Shown here in pieces: positions 33,583 through 45,500 of a stretch of DNA of 64,000 bases. Origin of the DNA: Stenopsyche tienmushanensis. Lineage: Eukaryota; Arthropoda; Insecta; Trichoptera; Stenopsychidae. The notes beneath the pieces were generated by a model, which saw nothing but the letters and a program-made list of their open reading frames with translations, made no database searches and was not told the DNA's origin. Numbering within the stretch: the stretch's first letter is position 1; each line of letters starts with the position of its first letter. The translations under genes and the position numbers were made by a program. The stretch is from assembly GCA_008973525.1 (NCBI GenBank), contig WACJ01000069.1, forward strand, positions 310,001-374,000. The letters are read 5' to 3'.

Positions 33583-36500
33583 CTAAAAAAATTAATTCTC
33601 TATAATATACTGTTCAATTTGAATTACAAGCATGCGTTATATTCGAAATTCAAATAATCATTTGTAAAAAGACTCTTTTTGTAAAAAGACATACTCATAC
33701 ATTGGTCAGTGTTGTATTACTCTCGCTTCTTGAACCGTTTTCAGAAATAGCAGTCCTACGAACAACTCTCGGTGTGGCCATTCCTCGTTTTAAGTCTCGG
33801 TTATCACAAGAATTATCGCTGTCTCTTTCGCTTGTGCTTATATCCACCGACATTGAAGTATTATCACCATCTGAAATCTAATCACACAATACGATTCAAT
33901 AAAATGTCTTTAATAAACGAAAATAGTTATATATAGTGTATTTTACACTGCCCTGTAAAAAGATCCGATTAGTATAGATTAATAACTACTAAATATGCAT
34001 TGAATTTATATATATATTTTTAATAACGACACTTCGCTTTTATCTTAATTTGTAATGTTCCGAAGCAAACCGTGTGTGATCTTATATAAAGTGTTGAAAT
34101 TAAATGTAATATATAACAACAGCATACTTGCATTAATTTTTCAATGAGAATTAAATTAACTTATGTAAAATATTGTATATAATCTGTGCCATAGGTAAAG
34201 TGTTAATTTGAATTAAAATATATAAATTTATATATTTTCAAGCTTATAAATATATACAGCATTTAAAGGTAATATTTCTTTGAAAGAGCAATTTGTTGAA
34301 ATATTATTATTTCTTGAAAAGCAAGAAGCATTAGTCAGAATTAGAGTTTTTGGTTACATACATGCATTAGTCAAGTGTGAAGTCTTTACAATTATCAATT
34401 CACATTCTTCACAAATGATTAATCTTAGTGTTTCTTATTATGTTTTTAAATCTGCAATGTACAAAAAATACGACATAATGTATAGCTTATTGTTTTCAAT
34501 TATAGAGAATCATCAACATTTTTTTTATATTAATTGTGTGTGTAATCATTAAAATGTGTTTATTAGAATATTCAAAAATAGTTTGAATGTATCATGTTGT
34601 CCGGGTGGGTGTTAGACTCCACGATGCCCACCCATAAAACGCCCATGGGCAACGGTTGAGCCCCTGGGATGATGATGTGGAGTAGAGGTATACGAAAGTA
34701 GCCTCGTCGATTTGCTTATCAAACGCTGCTGGGGTAATCCAGCTAACATGAGTTAGGTCACCCTGTGCTGCGTACCCATAAAGGGGTATGTGGAACAGCC
34801 AACTACAGTAATTGGTGGAGACTGTGTTAAAGGCTCACCACTATCCTCAACAGCCTAGGCAAAGAGGGGAGAACGGTTTTAGGCTGTTCGAACGGCGACT
34901 CGTCTCCGTGGCTAGGTACTAAGAATGACTGAACCGATACGAGTACCATGGGGAAGGCGTAGCCCCTGCAGTCTGTCATCTGCTGCAGCCCCCTTCAAAC
35001 TAAGTTTGGACTCGTGGTGACAGTGAACCCGCGGAAGTAAATAAAGCTGTCGTCTTGTATCTTGTTGTGGGTTTTTTGCTTGGGTAATTAATATCACGTT
35101 AAGACACATCGTTCTTTGAATATATTTGAATAATCACTACCCAACCAAAAATCATATGGCTATTGAGATTAAACATGAGTCTAAAAAACTGTATATACTT
35201 TAATATTACATCTACTTTTGTAAAATTGTAATGTAAGCAAAATTCTTATTGTTATTATTTAATTGAAATATATTAAACTACTTCTAGATTTTATGAAAAA
35301 AGTTATTGTATAATATACATATAGCAGCTTACGACACATTATGCTTGATATTAAATATATAGAAATTTTGCAAGTCAATAGATGAATCACAGATAATACA
35401 TTAGACAAAATGAAAAAATGACAGACATAGATTTTTGCAATAATTTGAATACCTCAAATCTATACATAAATTACTTAGCTCAGTGACTCAACAAGGACAA
35501 TACACCGTATAAAATAAAGTTACAAAAAGAGTGAAACGTTGGACAATTTACATGCAATGTACTTTTCCTAAAATATCGTTCTATATTCATAATTATAAAA
35601 TAATTGCTATAATAACTTACAACAAATAGATTAGAAATTTATCTCAAAGCGAAGATTACGTCGTCGCTTTAAGATAAAAAATTCATATGGTTGAATATCT
35701 TTTTAAAAAAGCACTATATGTTATTGTCCTATTAAAGCTATTGAGCTATAATCAATCTATTTTGAAAAAATATTAACATTATCCATATCTAAGATCATTC
35801 TTCTATACATTCTCCATTCCTTAAAATACAAAAAATATAGGTACTTTAAAAAAATTTAAAGATCTTATATTTAATCTAATAGTATTTTAACACCAAGATA
35901 TTTATCCTAATTTACATTCTAAAATATAAACAAATTTATTATAATAACCAAGGAATTAATATGAGGTGGATGATGTGGTGTGACATGAGCCGAACGTGCA
36001 GGGGAACATGTGCGAGAGCGACGTAGTGGAGAAGCATGAGTTGATTCAACATGCGTAGTACTTCCAGCCGGAAGGCTTCCTCCCGAACCTGGTCTTACTC
36101 CAACCGAACCTATTGCCGCTGAAGTTTCATCTACAGCAGCTAGCGTTACACTACTACCTGAAGACCATCTGAAATGCATTTTTCATCAACATCATAAAAT
36201 GAATAATTTACATATCCACAATATTGATATTATAAAATTATATTTAAATATACCCGCTGATTTGAGTATCACCACCGTCATATTGTTGAGTATCAAGAGG
36301 TCTTTCTTCGCTCAAATCTTTTGATTCTCTAAGCAAGCGATGACCGCTACCTGGGCCACCACCTCGTCCAACTCTCAATCTTCTCAAAGACAACACTTCA
36401 GATAAAAGTGTACCACTAGATCCCGTTAATCTATTACTTAGAGCAGCAGCGGACCCTGGACCAACTTAAAAAAATAATTACATATTAAATTTAATATTTA

Positions 36501-39500
36501 TTGCAAAATAATTAATTGTTTATTCCACATACTATCCGAATCAGCGAGTGAATCACAATCAGCAGCACGCTGATATTTTCTAGATGCATGTAAGAGTCTC
36601 AAAGTGATCCAACAAGCAGCCGGTGCCGTTAATAAAAATCCAACAATCAATAGTATAACTATAAATATTCCACCGGTGCTTGCACCACGTCCATTTCTTC
36701 CACCGACACTTGCAATACTTGCAGATGCATTTCCAACGATGGCTTCTGTAATGAAATTAAATTACATTATTCATTGATCATTTAACTATGTGACAAAGCG
36801 ATGGAGCAATATAACGTATACGTACCAATTTGCAATGCATTTGCTACAAATCCTCCCAAGCAAGCCGTGCCTGCAGCTAATAGCTCATCAGAGAAGAATT
36901 CCAATAATAAATTGGGTCCACTTGAAGTGATCGGCGGTGCTGCTTCATTTATACCAGTACTTTCATTCTCACCAGGCCAAGCCGCTAATAATGAAGCAAC
37001 TGGAGAATCACCGTCACGTGCTTTTAACCATTGTGCACCACAAGAAAGTCGATACTTTTCCATTGTCAGCTTTACAACGTGTCCAGGGGATGCCTTTTTT
37101 TATAAATTAACATTAAAATATATAATTAAACCAAAGACATTTAATCAATAAAAATGCAACTAATTTACATACCTCTAATAACCAAAAAGTTCTTCCTTTA
37201 CAACTCTGTGCAGAAGCAGCAATAGACCTTGCAGATGATCCAAGTCGTAAAACACATCCACAACGACATTCATTGCCAATATTAATACTGTTGAAACCAG
37301 CCATTAATTCATCCCAAGGACATAACTTCCCATCAGTTGAGCCTTCACCGGAACATTTTTCAGATTCTACTGCCGAACCCTATTTAAGAAAAATTATTTC
37401 ATTAAATTCTTATAATTGATTTTCGCTTGTGCTTTTAAAAAAATAATAAACCAAAGTTATAAATTGAAATATTTATTTTGTCATAAACATACATTTAATT
37501 ATTTTCAAAAATACAATATTTTATAACATTAAGGAAGTATTCAAATTTATAGTTTATTCTAAAGCTTTCTTTTTATCGCCTTCTACCAAATCTCCACTAC
37601 TGCTTGAAGCTTCTTGACCGTCATCATCATAATAATACAGCTGTTCGTCGCTAAGAGCTGATGCCGAAGCCTTCGCGTGGAATCCTTCCGATTGTATCGA
37701 GGATAAATTTGAGAGTACTTCTGTCTCGATCTTTTCATCTTTAATATTTGACTTCGATGAGCTTGTGGCTTTGGGTACAAACCCTAAATCGCCCCTATGG
37801 TATTGCATAATATTTCCTAGAGACGGGAGCAAATCTAGAAGTTTGCACAACAATACACGTCTCACTGTGTCTTCCTCGGCTTCGTCTTGTGTTCCATCCA
37901 ATCCTACAGCAGCCCTCACCGCATCACCAGCATCCATGATAGTTAATTTTAGTTTTTCGGTTTCAGCTCTGGCCCTCTGCGCTTGAATTTTAAGCTCGTC
38001 TTTTTCAATCAAGCTCTCTTGCAGCTTTCGATCGATTATCTTCATCTTGATGTTCAATGCTTCTATTTCTTGGGTCAAAGTCTGGATCTCAAGCCTTTGG
38101 GAATCAAAGTCGTATTCTTGTTTTTTGATCACTGCTATTTTTTCTTTCATGATGCCATGCTCCTTTGTTAATTTTTCGATTACTTTCGTTTGCAAGATGC
38201 TCTTTTCGATGGCTTTTTCTTTCTGCCCTTCTGATAGCTTATGTCCTAATCTTGATGCCTTTTCTTTTTGTTTGAGGGCTGCATTTTCTTCGACCAGTTT
38301 AGATTGAGCTGCAAGAATCTCTTTCAGTTCGTTGTTGATTGCTATATTTTCTTTTATAACTCTGTGAGTGGATGATGCAATTCTGATCTCGGTGGCATCG
38401 TGCATATCGTGAGCTAGCTGCAGCAGCTTGGATTCCATCTCTTTTTTCAATTTCTCTTTGCTGATGACGAAACCTTTTTCTTTTTCATTTATCAGATTCT
38501 TGTAGAATAAGTTCAATTCTTCGAAATCTTTTTCTTGTTTTTCGAATTTAGTCATGAGTTGTTCTCGAAGAGCGCGAAATTCTTCGAGCGAATTTACTTT
38601 TCCCGTCAAAAGTTTGACTTCCGAAGTTAACTGCTCGCGCATCACATTGAAATCTCTCTGCAAGTCTGCTATATTTTCTTGGAAACTTTTCGTCTCGCTG
38701 TTTCTCGATTCTTCAAGTCCTTTGACTCTCTCTTGAAGTTCGCAGGTTTCGTCAGTTTTGACCTTGAAGGTTTTTCTTCAAATATGTGATTACGTCAGCT
38801 CTGTCTTCGTCCAGTTTTTTGAACTCTGCTATAAGTTGATCGTTTTTTGACTCCAGCTCTTCGTTGTTGTTTCGAAGTCGGGCCAGTTTTCTGTTGAGGT
38901 CTGCTATTTGTAATTCGTAGAATGTTTTGTCTACTTCCGACAAGGCATCTGGAGGTTTCTCTTCTACTTCCTTTCCCTTCTTTCCTTTTTTCTTGCCTTT
39001 GGGTGCCATGATTCGCGAGAGACGTCTGATGCGTGATAGTTTTCAATTCGATATTTATTTATTGTCGTGGTAACCGACGTATCGATTTGACGGTTTGGGT
39101 TACTGTCTGTCACTATAGTGATAGTTTATAACAACACGCCATTGAAGTTTGCACATGCAATGTTTTTTTTACTCTCGAAAGAAGAGATAATCACCACAAC
39201 AGTTGACGTCCTAGATCAGTGCTTTTCAATCAGTTTCACTTCCAAAAACATCAATCAACGTTAAATAAAAAATACTAGAAAACAAAACAAGAAAAATAAA
39301 AATCAACGAGAGATTCATTATATGCTGTGATAGTACTTTGAAGACACCGAATGCCGATTCTACAAAGATTTTTCATCATCTACAATATATTAGGGCGTAC
39401 CACATGAAGAGTCGGAATGTCAGTTAGTTAAAGATCGACCCTGATTGAGAAAGATAATGTGCAATATTGTACAAGTTAGATTCTTTGAAATTAACAAAGG

Positions 39501-42500
39501 TACTGTACAGTGAGTAGAACTCAGTACAGGCACTGAGTTCAAATTGAAACACACTTTAGCGAAAGTTAGTGTTAGATCTATTTTTCGCCGTCTAACCTTC
39601 TAATAGGGTATGTTAAAAATGCATCAGAACTAAAAATACTGAGAGTGAGCTAATTTAAAATCTTCATATTCTTAGATGCTATATTTGCTTGTCCGCCACT
39701 TATCGTCATACAAATCCACTTATCTGTCAGAACCGCCACAGCGTGTATGAAGCTTGTACATAAAAAAATAAACACTGTCGATAGCACACAATATTGGGTC
39801 ATTTATTCAAGTAAACATAAACACTTGAAATCGATTCATTATATCATTCACACGCTATTATTAGTCGATAAATTTGGGTTAACGATCTATACAATCGTAC
39901 CCGTTCACAATCTCCGACCTGCAAAAGTCTCTGTTTCTCTCCGAAACTCAACGTGCAAGACACTCTCCGTCTCTGTCTGTCCTCGAGAGCTCAACGTGTA
40001 AGAATGCTCTTTATGAGTCACGGAAATTCGGACACAACATTATGTCTTACCTCTTTGGCGATGCAACATCCAAATGAAATATCGTAAATTATGAGATTTT
40101 ATCATATCTACCTTATAAAAAATATGTTTACCTTGCAAAAAGCAGCACCATAAGGGGGCGGTGGTGAATCACAAAGGCGATAACGAGCCCGAATTCCTCC
40201 ACAGCCTGGTGGACAAACTGACCAACTACTCCATGGACCCCAACCTCCTTTAGTTGCTCCATCTGAAAGCATTTAGATTGTCAAATTAAACTTACTTTAT
40301 ATGTACATCAGCAATCCTGCTTATTCAATTTCGCATTTTTTGCGCGAATATAATAGACAAAAATCGTTTCGAAGAAGCATTCATGATTACAGCTCAAGCG
40401 AACTTTGAAATAAACTTCGCATTGAAAGAAAGGAGAAAAATAAGAAAAAAATGGTCCTTCGCTTTGTTTTTACAGCGATTCTCGTCAGAATATGAAAATT
40501 ACCAAACTTTTTCAGCGGGCGTATTTTTCAGCGTTGACTTCGTCGACGTATCCAGAAGGATAAGGGAGAAAATGATAAAACACGAAGTGAAGCAAATGAG
40601 ATGAACGAAAAAATATTAAAGGAGATTAACATAAATGAATGTAAATTAACCGGAAACTTCAGCAGAAGTGCCAAAGTTTTTTTTTGCAGGTTCGCAAACT
40701 CGCAAAGCGAGACTGGGCAGGAGCGACTGCTTTCGATTGCAGACTTCGCTCAAATTACAGTTAAAAAGTATAAAACGATCACACAATCGATAGCAATGAA
40801 TGGATAAAACCATAGAATAATATTTACGACGATCAAATCTGAAACGACTAAATCCGTTCATATTGCAAAACTTTTAAGCTCCCGACGCGGGGGATATTCT
40901 TCAATATAAACTTCCAAGAAACAGACGTCGGAATAAAAGCTTGATATACGATTATTGCAAGCGGTATGCCCGATATTCTTTCAAAAGCTCGGCAAATTGA
41001 ACGATTTATTACTATATTTGCATTGACCGTAGCAGAGAGTAATTGAATATCGAGATGAAATCAAAAACCAATCAAGCTCGATTTTATTCAAAATGCAACT
41101 TGCATGTTTGAAAATATAGCCAGATTAGTTGGATACTGTGGACGAAAAACATTAATTATAGTGCAAATTATTCATATTAAAGTAAAATTCTGCGTTTATT
41201 CTATGACATGTATTAATATGGTCAAAGTGACATCATAACAATATTGGCGTTAAAGTCTTTTAATGAAATTAAAACACGATATAAAAGTTTATATTATATT
41301 GAGCTGTAAGATGTGCTTTATTAAAAGAAATTGACAAGCGAAATTCTTGAAAACTATTGTTTTTAACGTAATTAAAAATATATAAATATGACACGTTAAT
41401 CTTAAAAACGTATATGAGGCGTATCCCGAAAGTAAGTGTACTATGACAATAACGGGCTGTGTTTTTTTTAAGGATTGGCCATACTGGAGTGGTAGAGAAG
41501 GATCTACTGACAAAGTAAACATAGCAATAACATGGTAGTACGTAAATTCACGTTTTAGTGTCCAGTTACGTAATGTCGGTAAGAAATCTTGCAAAGTGCA
41601 AGCGAGTCAATAACGCATGCGAGTTATTTGAACGACTTGAATTGAAAAGTGATGATTTTCTGAGATCTGTTGTGACTGGAGATAAAAAATAGATGGCTTG
41701 TTACACGTCTGAGTCAAAAAGACAGTCGACATAGTGGTGTCACAACAATTCCCCATCTGCCAAAAAAATCAAAACCACAATTTCGGGCCAAAAAATCATA
41801 GCCAACAGTGTTTTGGGACCGAAAAGGCATCATTTTGGTCGAATTCCTGCCTCAGGAAGAGACCATCAACAATATCCTGTATTTTTTTCAAATACACTTT
41901 TTTGCAAAAAAAATAGTACACTTACTTTCAGGATATGCCTCGTATATATTAGGTTGGGGAATAAGTTCGTAGCGTTTTTATCAAAAACTTTTATTTAAAC
42001 AAAAATCAATAGTTTTAACAATACGTTAATTAACCTGTTAACCGAGTTGGACGTATATATACGTCCAACCAAACTTCCAAGTATATCAGTATTTTTTACA
42101 TAAATATATATTAAAAACTATATATGGGTATGTTAATTAATTTTAAATACAGATTAGGATATTTAAATCATTATAAAGTAAATACATCGGGATTGACGTA
42201 AGAATACGTCCTTAAAAGAAACCACAAGCCTATTGATCATTGCATAATTAGAGGAAAACGCGCCCAGTTAACAGGTTAATCATGTATTTGCCGTTGCTAT
42301 TTACGACCTCCTCCCATCTCTCGACCAATTTGTCGAAGCCATTCTGCCAAAAAACGCCCGGTATGGTATCGAATAATGTGTTGAGCCAGTTTTTAAGATC
42401 GTCTTCATTGTTGAAGGTAACACCTGTCATATGGTTCGACAGGGAGCGGAAAAAATTGGTAATCCGCCGGTGTAAGGCCTGGAGAATACGAGGGTGCTGA

Positions 42501-45500
42501 AGGACATCCCATTCGAGCTCTTGGAGTGCGTCTTTTACGACTTGTGCAACATGGAGCCTGGCATTGTTGTGAAGGAGTGTGGTTTGGCCTTGTCGAGCTC
42601 CTTGTTGACCGTGGCGTTCCTTTTGAGCATTTCCCAATGCATCATGCCCTCCCAGTCTCACTAAACGCAAATCATGGCCTTCTTTGGATGGAAGTCAGAC
42701 TTGACTCTCGGCTTTGGCGTATCTCCTGGAGCCAACCATTCCTTTCTTTGCTTCACGTTTATGTATAGGCACCATTTCTCATCTCCCGTGATGATTCGGT
42801 ACAAAGAGCGCTGTTTATGACCGCGTGTTGCTCGATGGCGGGCGAGATGTTGATAAGCAATTTGAAGGTGATTTTCTTTGTTGTTTTCGTTAAGGTCGTG
42901 AAGTAACCAGGCTCCCAATTTTCGGCAAATCCCATTGAACGAAGATGATTGAGAATCGTTTTATGATCGCAATTCATTTTTCAGCCAATTTTGAACTTTG
43001 CAAACCATTTCATTGCATATTAAATTTTAAAAAGTCAAAGAACTCTTAAATCAAACAAGCGAAGGTAGAACGGGGCGGCATTGCGTTCTTAGATTTATGA
43101 CCCGACGCCACATTTTTTTCACTCACTGATCCATACTAAATTTATACGAAACTAAGCTTTTTTCATTTTAGGTTTTTAATATTCGCTTAAAATGAACGCC
43201 TTGCCGAAAAATATATCGATTTAAAATCAAATTAAGAAAAGAGCGTATCACGAAAAGCAATCATGGCCCAACATGTGTGAAAAAATTCCATGAAATAATG
43301 ATATTTCACGTAGGTTGGATGTGTGGACTTTAAAGAAAAACCTATTACTTATTTTTTCCAATTATCTGTGCTCCCGGAGACTCTAAAAATATCAATTTCT
43401 CATTTCGCTCCTGACAGTGACAAATTTACAAATTAGCAATTTTCTCCTTGATGAGATAACGGGACCACGAAAATTGGTCATTTTAATTAAATAAGCCAAC
43501 TCAACCTTAAAATCGATCTGGCAGAATTTTATTTTTAACCTCAGTTAGACGAAATTTCTGTTAGACGTTTCCATTTACAATTTCGAGTATGACACTTGAC
43601 TACATAGTAAGCACTTCGAACCGGAGCAATAACAATATAATATTACAAAGATTTCACAATTATAATAATATTATGTTGCGAGAGTGCTTAGACTCAACCT
43701 TGGTATCATGGCCGCCATTTAAGCTCATTAGAACAATTAAAAATTAGCAATGCTTGCATTTAAACTGGAGAAATTGAAATGGCTGAAAACTGTTCTGCCT
43801 GTTATCTATACGGCACTGAGAGAAGAATCTAAAACCTCATTTTAGTGGGGTAATTGAAAAGGTTCTCGCATCCCAGAGGACCTCTTTCAGGAACAATGGC
43901 TGCGGATGTGCATCCATTCCAACTAATCTGTTGCTGACAAATGGGTTTTCCGTAGAAGAAAATAAAAGTGACCGAACAAATTTGAATGGGAAAAAAGATT
44001 AACTGACTCATGAAGATAAATCTTTTCCAAGCATACTGTGATTTTAAATTTTGTCATTAAAATATAACAAATTTTGACTACTGGATGATTGTAGGAATTA
44101 TATTGGATATGAAATACATTTTTTTAATAAATTTAATCAGACGATGAACTTGATCATGGTCCTAATAAAAACACTTATTTAATGTCTCTGTAATGCCTTA
44201 AAATATAATATTTACATACTGCCATTAATTATTTATTCACAAATATATTAATTATCAAAAATAAATATTATTTACTGGTAGGCTCATATTTTTAGATAAC
44301 TTATTTTTGCGGTTACTATATTTCTGATGTGATAACTTTAGATGGAGAAAATAACTTTAGGGGTTGTAGTCATTTTAGTTCCTTTTTTTGGCAAGAGGGG
44401 AGATCTTGATACACCGATAACGTGACCGTCATCTCCCTATTCATCCCTCAAGATGATGTGTCCCCTCAATATAAATGATAAGAAAACACATAATTTTTGC
44501 ACGTGTATGAAATTCCATTAAAGGTGATAAGACGGTTGTATTGAAAATAAATATGATAGAGAGAAAAAATGATGAGGAATTTAATAGATTCTAAAAATAG
44601 AGAAGGGTGACTAAACTGAAACGAATCAATTATTATAAGGCTTTTTCAAAAAGATCTCTCAGAATGATCATTAAATAATCTAAGGTTACTGTCCGTTGAC
44701 ACATACCTTGTATCACATTTTCTTTTAGCCATTGACCCTTTGAGTAGTGAGCTAATTTTGAATCATCATAAACATAGATGCTATATTTGTATGTCCGCCA
44801 CTTATCATTGGTACAAATCCACTTATCTGTCAGGGCCGCCGCAGCGTGTATGAAGCTTGTATATAAATAAATAAACACTATCGATAGCACACAATAATCG
44901 GTCATTTCTTCAAGTAAATATTAACAATACACTTGAAATCGATTAACTATATCATTATTGTATGCATGTTACATGATGTATGCAAGATATTTTTTCTGTC
45001 ACTCATTCACAATCTCCCACCTGCAAGATTCTCTTCCGTCTTTGTTTCTCTCCTAACTCAACGTGCAAGACACTCTTCGTCTCTGTCTGTCTCTGAGTCA
45101 AGGGATAAATGGCCCCAGACAAAATTTTGACGGCTACCGAAGAAAACATTAATTGTGAGAGTATGGATCATTCAATGTAATGTGTCTCCGGGCGCGAACC
45201 CCCCCCCCCCCCCATTTGCTCGTCGAAATGGCCGCGCTAGCGCACGGGTCCGTTTTTCTATCGTGCCGTGATGCTGCTGGACGAATGGATGGGAATAGAC
45301 GGCCGTCGAATAGAAAGACTATCTTCTCTAAGCAACTATTTATTCCACACGAAAGAGATAGAGAGAACTGGCTGCAGGAGGGACGACCTCCCGCAGCCAA
45401 GGCTAGTCGACGACTCTCCCGACTCACGCCTCCTGCGCGTGACTAACCAACCGGCAACGGTTTACGCGCAAGAAGCGATCGGTCGGTATGCAGGTGCAAT

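Noticed and set aside
37765..38736. Plus-strand open frames over the CFAP157 region
   Set aside because: They are antisense shadows of the coiled-coil gene, produced by its biased codon pattern.
38731..38765. A 31-base intron in the CFAP157-like gene
   Set aside because: GT and AG are present and frame would be restored, but the length is far below that of normal animal introns. A one-base indel is simpler. It is kept as an alternative in the findings.
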